From Coturnix japonica (lineage: Eukaryota > Chordata > Aves > Galliformes > Phasianidae): a DNA stretch of 64,000 nt. The notes under the pieces are model-generated. The model made no database searches, was not told the DNA's origin, and saw only the letters and a program-made list of their open reading frames with translations. The DNA is taken from NCBI RefSeq assembly GCF_001577835.2, contig NC_029518.1, forward strand, positions 50,191,640 to 50,255,639, written 5' to 3'. Positions 12,781 through 24,520 of the stretch are shown one piece after another. How positions within the stretch are numbered: the first letter of the stretch is position 1; each line of letters opens with the position of its first letter. The translations under genes and the position numbers were made by a program.

Positions 12781-12982
12781 AAACTACTTACCTTCAGAAG
12801 GCCTCAGAAAAGTAGGGACCTCCAGTAAGAAGTCCTTATTACCCCCTGCCAGCCCTTAAATAAGGTCTGGGAAGGGGTGGATCCTGGCTCCACCCCTTCC
12901 AGTCACTCAGGTGTATTGCATTCACCTGAGCTCCCCTGGGTTGGCCCCGCCTTCCCACCAGGTACCCAATCACTGTTTCAAG
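12781..12982 (-). mobile_element. LTR-like interspersed repeat, copy B (old remnant)
   Basis: This is the second copy of the repeat at 682-911 and is better preserved. Read on the minus strand it has, in order, AGTGATTGGGTA (an ATTGG/CCAAT-type box), a GC-rich GGCGGGGCC block, CTCAGGTG, GGGGTGGA, a TATA-like TTATTTAAGGGCTGGC (12851-12866 on the plus strand) and, downstream, GAAGGTAAGTAG. The box order is that of a retroviral LTR promoter. I infer an old solo LTR, possibly ERVL-type. No matching internal retroviral sequence was recognised on either side. Confidence 0.5.
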
Positions 12983-12989
12983 ACATGAC

Positions 12990-14120
12990 TCAGCATTTTT
13001 GCTACTATAGTCATCATTAAATTGAACTGAAATGGCCTTTGGAAGACTTACTGGTTGTGGCAGAAGCACTGTTTAGAGCAGGTGACTAATGTTTAGAAAC
13101 TTAAAGTGAGATTATTCTCAATATCTCTACACAGAAAAGAAACAAGAGCTTTCTCCTGATAATGAAAAAGTTTCAAGAAGATTCAGCCAAAGTAGCAAAA
13201 ATGCTGTAAATTCCATCCAAACATGTTGCGCAATAACATCCCATTGCACTTGTTTTCAATTATGTTAATTTTATAAATAACAAAATGAAAGAAAAACAAT
13301 AAGTAATCAAGGACAAATACTTAGCAGTTAAACTGAAACATTATAATGAATATCTGTTATGATATAATTTTGCTACTATGACTTCCTATCTCTTTACACT
13401 CTGTGGCAAAGGACTTTATTTCTCTATTCGCGTGTTACTACCTATTTCTACTTCTGCATTGTACCCATTCCTCCATTGATGTGTTGCTACTTACAGAGAT
13501 TGCAACGTGAAGTCTATAACTCTACAATTCATCTATATTGTGGCCTTCAGGCTCAGTCTTTTTCATATGCTTTATACAGTTTCATTCAATTGATTTGTTT
13601 ATTGATGTATTGACAGTGCAGGGAGCTGTATATGTTTTCATGAGGATTTTTACCTTTTCAGTATGCTTGACACCCACTGTGTTATGTATATATATATATA
13701 TATTTTGTTCTGCTGAAAACGATACCATTTAGTAAATTTATTCGGAGTATTATGTCAACTCAATTATACTTTTAATCTATTTCTCTATGAGTTTTATTCT
13801 TCTCAGAACACATTATATATTTTTTTTTGTATTTTCCCACTTAATGCTTGTGTAATTTGCAATATGTTATGCATCCTACTGCATTTTAGTTTGTATCTTA
13901 CCACTTGCCTTCTCTACTGTGAATGTATTTTATCAGTTTTCTATCTAAAAGGAAACTAAATAGATTTTGATAAAGTCATCGTGCATTTTTAAACCACTGG
14001 GAAGTCTGGATTAACAGTTTAGAAGAAATGTATTAATTCATCTCTAGTGCCAAGATGGATTTCTTTTAATACTGTATTTATCAAATAAAAGAAGTGGAGG
14101 ACTGAGACAGTGGGACAAGA
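12990..14120. other. Unique AT-rich DNA with a short (TA)n
   Basis: The only structured element is a (TA)8 microsatellite at 13687-13702. Short frames have no domains. Nothing else is recognised. Confidence 0.5.
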
Positions 14121-14123
14121 GTG

Positions 14124-14400
14124 TCATAGACCCATAAAATGGTTTGGGTTGGAAGGGGCATTTAAGATCATCTAGATCCAACCCCTGCTATAGACAGAAG
14201 CACCCCCCACTAGACCAGGTTGATCAGTGTCCCATTCATCCTGGCCTTGACAGCTTCCATGGAGAGGGCATCCGTAACCTCTCTGATCAACCTGTTCCAG
14301 TGCCTTACCAGCCTCACAGAAAAGAATTTTTTCCTAGTATCTGGTCTAAATCTACCCTCTTCCAGTTTAAAACCATTTCCCCTCCCTGTCACTATGCACC
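14124..14400 (-). mobile_element. CR1 LINE 3' fragment
   Basis: The plus strand starts CATAGACCCATAAAATGGTT, a decayed terminal octamer region, then GGTTGGAAGGGGCATTTAAG, ATCATCTAGATCCAACCCC and CTAGACCAGGTTGATCAG. This is the reverse complement of the CR1 3' untranslated region. It continues into the end of ORF2 (see 14210-14392). The 5' end is truncated, as is usual for CR1. Moderate divergence suggests an old but not ancient copy. Confidence 0.95.
14210..14392 (-). pseudogene. CR1 ORF2 C-terminal remnant
   Basis: A minus-strand open stretch of about 60 codons encodes GNGFKLEEGRFRPDTRKKFF, then RHWNRLIREVTDA and FKARLDG-like VKARMNGTLINLV, ending in TAG. This is the characteristic C-terminal tail of the CR1 endonuclease/reverse-transcriptase polyprotein, the part after the RT domain. 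No RT or endonuclease residues are present, so it cannot be active. The frame is intact only because the fragment is short. Confidence 0.9.
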
Positions 14401-15280
14401 TTTAAAAAAAGGTTCTTATAAATTCATTGTCTAAAATGATTCAGGTTAGTTTTCTTTTCTTTATGTCAGCTTTGACCTTTCTTCCAATTTGAAAAAAAAA
14501 AAGCCTTTCTGTGTGTTTGAACAAATAGAACTCTTGTTCCTCTACCAGTGATGAGCTGTAGCACCTCCAAACTTCAAAGCATACACATAAAACTTGTCAA
14601 GAATATCCTCCAGGAGCCAGATAATCATATACAGCTTCCATCGGCAAAATTATCTTACTGTAAATTGTAATTCAGTCAAATCTCCTAGCTATAAAACTCT
14701 CAATAAATCACTTCTAGTCTTCAGAAGAAAAAAAAAAATCTGATGATTCTCTCAAGGTTTGTGCTGAGAATGTAATGACTCTTACTAGCTAATGAAGAAT
14801 TCTATGGAGTACGGTGCTAATCTCTTTCCTACTAACATACAGGCTTCAGAGAGAAGATGAAATCCTATACAGAGATGAGATAGAAAAAGGAATACTAAAA
14901 TCATGAGATAGCAGGTGAAGGTAGTGAAAAAGCATAAGACAAGCATATACAAAAAGTTTCTAAATCATTTGAACACATCACCTACAGCCCATGCAATAAA
15001 ATCTGGCTTTCCTGAAAGGAATGTCTGCTTAGGAAAGTGACATAATGACTTGTAGGCACTTCCATATATGTTTGCTTAACTTGTTAACTCCTGTCTGTCT
15101 TAACAATCCCAAATCCTTCAGTAAAGTGAGCTTTGGTGTCATTTTAGTGATTTGTTTTTTACTATGGAAAGTAGTCACCTGTAACACATACACATAAATT
15201 GCTTTCACAACTGTGGTAACCCAACACTTCCTTGACCGATTATATATTTATCACAGGGATCACAATGTCTTTAATATATA
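14401..15280. other. Unique AT-rich DNA, no gene recognised
   Basis: Only short A-runs (14402-14410, 14492-14502, 14728-14739) and unremarkable AT-rich sequence are seen. There are no frames with domains. Confidence 0.5.
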
Positions 15281-15281
15281 C

Positions 15282-15305
15282 ATAGGTATATATATATATA
15301 CCTAT
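15282..15305. repeat. Perfect 24-bp palindrome with (AT) core
   Basis: ATAGGTATATAT followed by its reverse complement ATATATACCTAT forms a perfect spacer-free palindrome. It sits in an AT-dinucleotide-rich tract (about 15270-15370) that also carries CATATATAGGTAT-like echoes. It probably formed by dinucleotide slippage. A cruciform or hairpin is physically possible. Confidence 0.9.
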
Positions 15306-15464
15306 ATGTCTGTAAATATATGTATACAAAAACACACATATATAGGTATTCATACACATAAATAGTCACATATTTCAGGTATATTTATACAGGTTTGGGC
15401 ACACATTGTATTGCTCTTCTAATATAGGTCACAAAGTAGAAAAATTATAGCAGTTGCATGTGAG

Positions 15465-15522
15465 ATTTCATTGGGCTTCTTTGTGAATATGACATTTCAT
15501 TGGGCTTCTTTGTGATTATGAC
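15465..15522 (+). repeat. 29-bp tandem duplication
   Basis: Two head-to-tail 29-base copies (15465-15493, 15494-15522), starting ATTTCATTGGGCTTCTTTGT, differ at a single base. High identity suggests a recent duplication. Confidence 0.95.
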
Positions 15523-16042
15523 TAAAGAAATTTATTGCCATCACAATAAAGTAATAGAATATGAGTTGTCCTGTGAGAATAAACAAAAGTTGTGCCCTTA
15601 ATAGTTTGTGTGAAGCACCTCCATTGTACCCATGCTAAGTGAGAGAGTACAAAATAAATGAGTCTGTGCAAGAGAGAAAATAACTGTAAGGAATGAATTG
15701 TGTCTTGGAATAGTAAATTCTTGCCTTATTTATGTCACAAATTACCAACTATGATGTTTCAGCAAGTTGTTTAAGCTATTTTCATACTAGCGTTAAGCAC
15801 AGCAAATTAATCTATAAAGGCAGCTCATCACAGCTACACTGATTTGGGCATTCACATTGGTTTGGGTGTCCTAACACTTTGAAGCACCACTATTATCCTC
15901 ACACAATATATGACCATCAAAGAAAATCTGCATTTCATGAGGGGCTTCGTTCTACTGAAACTAATCTAAAACAATCTGATCCTACTAATTCTAAATCTTT
16001 TTAGTCTGTTGCTTGCAAACTTGGTACCCTTTTTGTTCAGTT

Positions 16043-16062
16043 TAAATAAATAAATAAATAAA
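16043..16062. repeat. (AAAT)n microsatellite
   Basis: About five TAAA units sit directly left of the GC-rich block at 16085-16570. Confidence 0.85.
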
Positions 16063-16084
16063 GGTAATTAAGGTTATTCAGAAC

Positions 16085-16570
16085 TGTTCTTCAGTGCAAC
16101 ACCAAGGTGCAGTGAGGTTCAGCACCACCTGGGGAAAGGGGGAAATAGTGGGAGTTGAGAACAATAGGATGGCCAGCAACTATGAGATCATACCAGCCTC
16201 ACAGACCTGGGGCACTTTCATCTGGGTTTGCTGCTAAATGGGCCAAACCACGGCAGTTGGGCAGGTCCAAGGTCAATCTGGAGAGTCAGTCCACATGTCA
16301 GGGTCAGATCTGCTGAGAGCAGATTTGCTGTGACACAGCCCTGGGGTACCTGGGTAGGGCCACAGCAACAAGATGGATCAGGTCAGCCCACAGGTCAGGG
16401 ATGAGGCCAACAGAGTCTGTGGGTGGGCAGAGGCATGGCTGTGGCTGAGCTGGAGCCCTACTGCACAGCTGCAGTAGAGATTAAGGCCTGGGGTGGCACA
16501 AAATAGGGCTCCAAGGGCAGTGATTGGGCAGAGCCATTATAAGGGCAAGGAGCACACTCAGAGAGGGTTC
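16085..16570. other. GC-rich block, possible old LTR or other interspersed repeat
   Basis: About 485 bases are much richer in G+C than the flanks, with sharp edges on both sides. Recurrent GGTCAG/GGGTCAG/GGCAG words and an inverted repeat ATCTGCTGAGAGCAGAT (16306-16322) occur. Near its right end, on the plus strand, GTGATTGGGCAG is followed by CATTATAAGGGC, a CCAAT-type box and a TATA-type box. ATTAAAGCTTTG follows about 50 bases later. This suggests an LTR promoter end, but I cannot name the family and see no terminal TG..CA with target duplication. There is no long open frame. Confidence 0.35.
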
Positions 16571-16574
16571 TAAC

Positions 16575-19500
16575 ATGAAGTTAATGAAATTAAAGCTTTG
16601 TATTAAAAATAATCAGTCTGAAGACTTATTGTTTTTAATGGGAGTTGCTGCAACTATTGCTAACTAGGCCTGGCTCTTGTTACCCACAAGGTTTTGATGT
16701 TGATGGCTCATTTAAAACAGTGCCCTTGAGGAAGAACAGCATGTTCTACCTAGCTGTAGACCAACCTGATGAAATCAACCAGGGAATGTGTATTGCTAAC
16801 ACTCTTTCATAAATTTAATACCTCTTGTATTTGGGTTTCTAAGAAACAGAGAGTGAGAACGTATTTTCCATTTGAGTATGGGTGGCAATTAATGACAAGG
16901 CCCACAGATAGATTGCAATAGCCTAGCACAGCAAGCCCTCCTGCTGAGAGAGCATCTATTGAATTCAGGGTCACATGCTTTGGGCTCCTGGAGTTGCTGT
17001 CATGCTTTGAGCAGGGATGCAAAGGCAAAGCTCCACTTCTTGTATCATCTCACAACTGAAGGAAATTGTGTCCTCTGAAAAAAGCATGCAGACCCTCCCT
17101 ACAAAGCCTAAATCTAACTTCATGAATTCACAGTAGATAGAGTTACAACACGTACCAGTGAAAGCTGTCTGCCTAATCCAGGCTCTTCTTGTAATTTCCC
17201 TGAAAAGCCTATTTAGGATTAGCTTTTTCACTCTAGAGAAGAGCTACCTCTACTTCAGGGTTGTATAGGAACTGAAAAGTCACAGAATGAATAAGCAGAA
17301 GTTAGTCAGCAAGCTTTTATGATTGTCTAGAGGGACCACTCATGCACTAGAAGGGATTTACAGATTTTGTCTGATGAATTATCGACATCTACTACTGTCT
17401 CTCCCTTCCAGATATTTGGGTATTTGATTGTCTTTACAGAAATTTTGGGCAAATTTAACAGGTTTGGAAGCCCCAGATCTTTTCAGGGAGCAGGAATAAA
17501 ACCTAGCAAAGTTTATTCAATAGTTACATTTGTACATCTCTCTTGGAGGCCACTTTTCTAACCTCATTAACATCCCTAGCCCCTTTTTTCTCCCAGCCAA
17601 TTATGCTCTCACAACATTTCTTTTCCACAGTTTACTTGTTAGAACATGTCCAGATGCTCAGATGCTTTAATACCGACAGAGACAGTTAAAAATCCACAGC
17701 AGTGGCTCCTGCCTAAAGCTAGCTTTGGAACTGGACATCATTAAAAGGTAGCTTTACAGTCAGCTAGTCTTGCCCAAGTTCTCTCTTGTTTACTGGGAAG
17801 ATGAAGAGAGCATAGCCTCGGTTAGCATTTCTGAACTGACAACAGTGTGAACTCCAGCCGCTCCCAAGTCTTCTGTCCTCATACATGTTGCCTGTGCCTA
17901 GCCTGGGAGCTCAGAAAGTAATACTATGTCCATATTAGGCAAAGAAGGGCACCTTCTTTGGTTCTACTGCAAATCTTAAATGAATCTGTTTCTGAAGCAG
18001 ATTCATAAACTGAACTTATAAAATACACTTAGGAAACAAACATCTTTTCAGGTCTTCAATTCTGAAAAGCACCTTGCCAAAGGAACTTTGCATGGGTACT
18101 AAACATGGACAAGAACTAAAAGCAGAGGTGACATTATTTTACCTTATTTCACCTCAGTTTGTGCAATGTACAGTTTGCATACATCTTCTCCCTTCTGCAT
18201 TGTGCTATAATTACTGAGTGTATTATAGTGAATGGGTACAAAACAGCCAAAAGCAAATGCTGACCAATCCAGCCATATGAGAAACTTGAAAGCTGTGTTT
18301 CATATGTACCATCTGTGTGTGGCCTACTGAGTTCTGCAGTAATCTGCTCTTAGTAGCTAACCCCTCTCCTTAAGTTGATCACTTTCTAGGGAAATGTGAA
18401 AGAAATAAACCATAAATGCAGCTACATGAGACCTGAGAATAGATACTCCAAAGAACTTGGATGAAATACATTTTGGGATAACTGACCATCATTTGAAAAC
18501 TTGCAAAAGATATTGATTGAGAAAACTCCTACATTAAAGTTAGGACACATTTTTTTCTAAATAGTCACCACTGTAGTAGATTGCTGTAAAGAAGACAAGA
18601 CAGAAGAAAGAATGAGTACACAATCTAAATTTCAGGTATCAAGTATGTGTTATCATGCAGAACACATATTGTAGATGTTTAGTGGGTTTTTTTGTTTTTT
18701 GTTTGTTTGTTTGTTTTTCCAAAATTGATAGGCAAAGATCACATCAAGCAATTCAGCAGAAAAGACTCAATGCTACGAAAAAGACCTCTGCAGTTCACTG
18801 ATTTTCTCTCTGCAACCATTCACACACAAGGCAAACTTCATTCGTGTTCATTTCCCTTGTTTTTAATATGATCCGTGGATATCAAAGTCAGGGTGAAGTA
18901 GTATCAATATTAGTTGGTAATGAAACATTGACATTCAACATGCTAGTGTTGACAATTTTTGCAATAAATCATTTTTATATCTAACTTAAATGAAAATGAA
19001 TTCATGACTTCTAATATTAACAGTGAAAACCATGCTGAAATAAATGCCGAATGTACACATAGATTTTAGAGTTGAAGCATCACATAAGGTTTGAATACTC
19101 AAAAAGAACTGAGGAAAGTGGGATATGCTTTGATAATCCTGTAGGAAGAAAAAGAGGTAATGTTCAAATCATTCAACATGTATTATTCACTTGAGTTTAA
19201 TTTCAATTCACACAGCCTGGCCAATATACTAGGCCTGCAAACTTTAAGTAACTATTCTAAGCATATTTTATAGCTGTACTCAGAATAACAATGATTTTGA
19301 GAAGTATTTTTGCACATGATCATACTCTGCATACCAACTTTTTACAAGGTTTATCCAAGCAGTCACTGCCTATAGTGAATAGGAAATTTCACCGAGACCC
19401 TTTCAAATCATGCCACATAACATCCAGCAGCTGCTGCACTAGTAATACCACAAAATAAATACCAGCATCCTTCCTAGTGATCTTCTTTCACGGATTTGAA

Positions 19501-21690
19501 AGTGTTCAGCAGTGAAAGACAAGTACTGACCTCTGTACAAATTTGCCCCCAGTTCATGTGCAAATACACTTCAGAGGTGGCTTATCTTGTCATTGCAGGA
19601 GACAGAGTGAACAGCAGGTGGAGGGAGCCAGCACTGCAAGCAACCATGCTCTCAAATTCTGCTTAGCAATTTCAGGCATCGATGTGAGCTGAGTGCTTGA
19701 GCCACTCTTGCCCAACTTGACTATTGGAGAACAGACTGGGGAAAGCATGTGAACCAGAAAGCTTGCCTCTTTTTCCCAGATACTCGAGGAAATTGTAGAT
19801 CTTCCCTTGTGAACTCAGCCTATCACATATCCCTTTACCACTATGGTTACTGCAATGGTAATACCACAAAAATTTCTAGTAGATTCTAGCAATAAATATT
19901 GTAAATTTTACCTCTTGAGTTCTGCTTATTTAAAAACCTGGGGGGACGGGTGTTGGTTGTTTCAAAGTAAACTGGTCAAAGCAGACTGCATCAGAAGTAG
20001 CAAGTATTAGCTATCTAACTTGAATCTCATTTTCCTCTCAGGCAATTATAGAGCAACCATAATATTGTTAATAAATCTTCATTTCAATATTTATTTTCCT
20101 AATAATTCAGTGTATCTTTTAAAAACATGATTACTAAATTATAATATTTTCTTCTCCTGAAAAGTCTGCCACCGTCTTCCTTGTAAAGTTATTCTTCTCA
20201 GCCTCTTGTACAACAAGCCAGCACATAGATGCTGATTCTCCTATTCCAGTATAATGGCCTATCCAGTGTGTTTGCATTTGTTCCCTTGGAGTGATCAGGA
20301 CCTGTCTCAGCTGTATTCCTGCTCAGTGGAGAAGGTCTCTTCATCATCCACTTCATCTTTAGTCAGAAGCTACTCTCCCTTTTCCATTCCCATTTCCATC
20401 CTTGTGGTTTAGTTTTCCTGAAGGTTATAGCATTCTCCAGAGATTTAGTCAGACAGTGGTAATGAGGGCTGTTCTTAGGAAATTAGGTCAGATATCTGTA
20501 GCTTTCAGGATTAGCATCACAGATGCCATCATGTGAGTTCATTCATAGGTACACAGCAGCTGATAATCTGCAAATCAGTATTGGGTTTCCTGATATTAAT
20601 ATTCTCTTCTTGTTCCCTAGTGTCCCAAGAATGCTAGTCCACATTAAATGCTCCTCTGAACCTCTGCACCCTTGAGCAACCTGATAACCAGGGAGGTGGA
20701 TAGACAGAACATCTCCAGGAATTTCCTCATGTTTCTGGAGTGTGAGGGCTAGTGACTGCCTGTGAGGGCTCAGACTCATTCTGAAACTGTCCTGAATTCA
20801 CAAGGTCAGTCACAGGATACATGGCACACTTAGGGAAGAACTTGCCCAAGGGTTATGTGAGAAGCCCCTCTATAAAAGAAATATTACTCAGAAGGAGCTC
20901 ACTAATGGGATGTATAAAACCAGGCTGTGGGCAGAAGAAAACAGCCTTGGGGATCTAGCAGTCTTTTCCTGTACCAACTTTTCAGAAAAAAAAAAAGGTG
21001 TATAAACACAAATCTACCATTAAACCCAATTAGCAGAACAATTCACTGTCTGAATGACTGCAACAATCTTCCCTGTTCCACATGAGCCCTTTCTGACAGA
21101 TAGTCCTGTCCAGAGCTGAACCACTTGCATTTCCTTTTAAAAACTCTTTTCTTACTTGCCCAAACATCCATATCAATGTATTTAGGTTTCCATAGCATTT
21201 TCATTAAACCTGCTATTGACCAAGTTCAATATCTACTAACAGCTAATCTAATTTCCGTTGCTCTGGGTAAATATTTTTTCTACTATCTCTGCCTCTTGGC
21301 TCATTCCCTATCTGGATAGCAAGAAAATTAGGAACTAAATAAATGGAAGCCCTGTGGGTTTTGTGTCAGTGGATGAGCCTTTGCCTTGTTCCTAAATGAA
21401 TCTCACTTACAGTTTGTGTACATGTCTGAATGGGGTCTAGAAACTAGAAGGAAGGGCTCCTCAGATTTCTAGGTTGTGGTTTTTGAATTTGCCAGATGAG
21501 ATCAACTAAAGAATGAAACATCAAAATGGTCTTGAGTTGAATACAGTCAATATACAAAATAAGTAACTTAAACAGCAGCAGCAGCATCAAAGTTTTCTGT
21601 ATTAAAGTCCATATATATGTAGAGGTGGGGTCTCCCAAACAACTAGGGATGAGGAATAGAACAAGAAAGATGAATTGGTAAAACATTGTG
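16575..21690. other. Unique AT-rich DNA, no gene recognised
   Basis: Apart from the (TTTG)n at 18685-18718 I see no repeat family. Frames of 60-86 codons (for example 16971-17231 minus, 17367-17561 plus) show no domain. Around 20820-20960 the sequence is somewhat GC-richer and has a TATA-like GTATAAAACC (20911-20920), but no supporting context. Confidence 0.5.
18685..18718. repeat. (TTTG)n microsatellite
   Basis: T-rich run with consecutive GTTT units, interrupted at its left end. Confidence 0.9.
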
Positions 21691-21698
21691 GGTCCAGG

Positions 21699-21722
21699 TT
21701 TTTTTGTTTGTTTGTTTGTTTT
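21699..21722. repeat. (TTTG)n microsatellite next to mariner remnant
   Basis: A T-run followed by four GTTT units ends about 20 bases left of the mariner-derived segment. Confidence 0.9.
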
Positions 21723-21740
21723 CTGACTGTAAAGTAAAAT

Positions 21741-22107
21741 GTTGCTGTTCTGCTGTTAAACTGCATCACCCACTACCTCACTATGTTCATGTCCACACTT
21801 TGGTCTCCGTGTATGTTCAGTAAGTGCCAAGGAATGTCAATGTTTGCCAAGGTTTCCATACGTAGTAATTCAGTGCCATTGGGTGCCATTGTTTCTGTAT
21901 GCAAGAATTCAGTGACACTCCTGTGCTTCATATGCACTATGATGTCAGATGCCTTTCTGTCATACTGCTTCTCTGCCACCATCTCTTGCATGGCAACAAC
22001 ATGGAACACTGGTAGGAAGGTTCAACCTCTACTGCAGTACCTCCAACATCTTCCTCTGTGGGCAACATAATAAAGTAGGAGGCATAAATTTTGGTGCAGC
22101 CCTTGTA
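21741..22107 (-). mobile_element. Mariner (Galluhop / Mariner1_GG-type) remnant, copy 1
   Basis: Read on the minus strand, the segment begins with the inverted-terminal-repeat sequence TACAAGGGCTGCACCAAAAT, then ATGCCTCCTA, and continues through the 5' leader with GAGGTTGAACCTTCC and CATGTTGTTGCCATG. It then enters the N-terminal transposase region: MKHRSVTEFLHTETMAP, then HLLNIHGDQSVDMNIVR, matching the mariner pattern IEFL-AE-MAPTDIHRRLLN-YGDQTVD-STVR. This is the helix-turn-helix DNA-binding part. The catalytic DDD/DDE domain and the second terminal repeat are missing. The family is known from chicken. A 39-bp in-frame duplication lies inside it (see findings). Confidence 0.85.
21836..21913 (-). 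repeat. Diverged 39-bp in-frame duplication inside mariner copy 1
   Basis: Two adjacent 39-base units (21836-21874 and 21875-21913) align over their length. Both end ATTCAGT-type on the plus strand and share GCCA and GTTTC/TTTCC-AT blocks. On the minus strand the units encode a 13-codon repeat: TEFLHTETMAPNG then TELLRMETLANID. This explains the extra residues between the MAP motif and the expected DIHRRLLN motif. Confidence 0.7.
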
Positions 22108-23980
22108 CTGGTACATAGCTTCTGGCATAAATTTATCAATTGCATCACTGAAGTGGCTAGGGTAAAAAAAAAACACTCTCCAACCACTTGTTCTCTTATG
22201 CTTAGCCATGTAGATCTTCACTTGTCATTTACCTGAAGTGAAGTTAGTTGGCAAAATTTTAAAGTCCCTGTCAGCCAGGTTATTTCTGCTGTTCAACTGA
22301 AATGACAGCTTCAGGGAAATGACCAAATTCTACCATGTTTCCACCACTGCTAAATAAATTCATCAACTTGACTGCTATTCTCTTCACTAAAAGCATGGAA
22401 GTAGAAATATTAAGATGGAACTGGCAAGGTTAAAAATGAAAAATATTGTCTGAGTAATGACTATCTGGCTATTGGCATGATATTCCAGCAAAGTATGAAA
22501 AGTATAATGAACAAAGATTTGTTCAATTTAGTAACTCTTAAATTATACGAACCATTTACCCTAATCTGGCTAACCAGAGATAGACAACAGACTGTTCTAT
22601 GAATGGAAAGATGCTCAGCACATACTCGGTAAACAAATGATATTTGAGTATACATTAACTGAGAGGTTTTGCATTTCATATATATAAACAAATTCTTCAG
22701 AAACAATGTTTGTTTATATCAAGCATACAAATTTAGTGCATTGGTTATACCAAATCTTCCTTGCTTTTCATGACAGCACACTATTAAAGAACTCCGAAGG
22801 TAACCCTCATCTTCAACTTATTTTTGAATTCTTTATATCCTCAAATACCCTTACTATTACCTGTGACAGCAACACTTGATCAGAAGAAAAATGAATAGGT
22901 CATTCTTCCTTCTTTTCCTTCCTCCAAACAAGAAATCAAACGTTGAATCATGCAGGTGGAGGCTTTAATTGAAAACTTCAACAATGTGAAAAAAACAATG
23001 GCTGTAAGGTATGTTATCTAACTACTGAGGCTGGAACAAAGAATCTGTTTTTCTCTTGTCTTAGAAGGGATGTTTTCATTGTTAGAAAATCTTAAACAAT
23101 GCCTATGGCTTCAAAAAGGGTTAGGTGAAAAACAGAATATTTGTCAAAAGAAAAGCAGTGGACTGACTCTATTGAGCATAAGGAGAACAATGCAAAGCGC
23201 TTTGATCTCTTGCTCCTCCTGTTTTTACATTGAAAGTGGACCTCTTTAAAGCCCTGGAAATCAAAATAACATATTTCCCAAATTCATTACTCATGAAAAC
23301 ATTTTTGAGGATAAATCAATAGCTGAAAGAAAATACAGTATGTGAAATGTTGGTCATACTGAAATTATAGGAAAAAATGTCTAGTGATTTGAGTCAGACT
23401 TTCACTCTCTTTTAGCTTGGCATTCACTTCAGCTTCACTCTTTTCCTTCTTCTGGTTGGAACTATACACTGTTATAGTTTGGAGGGAGATGTCCACTATT
23501 AGCTTCATTCTTAATTGCTTTGAAGCTGAATTATCTGAGACTGTCTGCATTCCAGCAGAAAGTAACACAAAACTGAACAAGGACATAAATTCATGCAACA
23601 GTAGCATTTTTGGGGGTTGCTGTTACAGTTTCCACTACCTCAAGGATCATGCATAACACTTCAGATGTTTGTTGATCATCCAGAGAATATCCTGTAAGAA
23701 TCACATCCTTGGTATACTTCATTTTTTTTTACTGAGACATTCTTTCCTTCTGATGTGGTAGCAGCATCATTACCCTCCTTCCTCCTCCCCACATAAACCT
23801 AAATTACCCACCCCAGCACTCTGCCTCTGCCTTCCCTCCTTCTTTTACATGCCTTCCCTTTCCTCTCCCTCCATATTTTTCCAGACACAAAACCATTAGC
23901 CAGGCTTACAGTTACAGGAGAATGTGTGGCAGAACCCATAGCTGCCTGACTATGCCTGCTGCTCCAATTTCTTCTCTCTT

Positions 23981-24002
23981 CTTGCATCAAAAGTGATGCA
24001 AG
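23981..24002. repeat. Perfect hairpin, 9-bp stem, 4-base loop
   Basis: CTTGCATCA, loop AAAG, then TGATGCAAG. The TGATGCAA arm resembles a C/EBP-ATF composite half-site, but nothing further supports a role. Confidence 0.85.
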
Positions 24003-24465
24003 GACTTGTTGAAAAATACAGACAAGCACTGCACATTGCAGCAGCAGCTACCTGTGAAGGAGCAGTCTGCATTGCCTCAGATAAATACAAGGTTGCATCA
24101 CCCAGGTAACGAAGTAGGACAGAATCAGAAATGCTCAAGTACAAGTTATTTAATATATGGCAGTATTTTCATATGCAATTTTTAATGGGATTGCATTCAA
24201 GATGAGTATATAAGGAGATTAATGTAGAGTCAGTGTACTCTCCAGGTCCAGCTGCTGGCAGATAAATGCTGTGATTATATATATTTAAACAGCAGGTGTG
24301 TCCTATCTCGTGTTTCAAAATCCATGGAAAATGGTGGTAAAATGTAATGTCTGAACAATATTATGTTTTTTAAGGCTAATGAAAATGTGAACCATATCAG
24401 GTTAATCCCAGATAATTTAAAAACATAAAACACAGTCTATACATTGAAGCTTTTACAATACAACT

Positions 24466-24520
24466 GAAAAAAAGAAACAAACAAACAAACAAAACAAACC
24501 AAACAAAAAAAAAGAAAAAA
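24466..24520. repeat. (CAAA)n / A-rich low-complexity sequence
   Basis: Imperfect CAAA units between A-runs. Confidence 0.9.

Noticed and set aside
24466-24520. Regular A/CAAA spacing considered as a possible array.
   Set aside because: Simple low-complexity sequence, not a CRISPR or satellite array. No CRISPR would be expected in a vertebrate genome.
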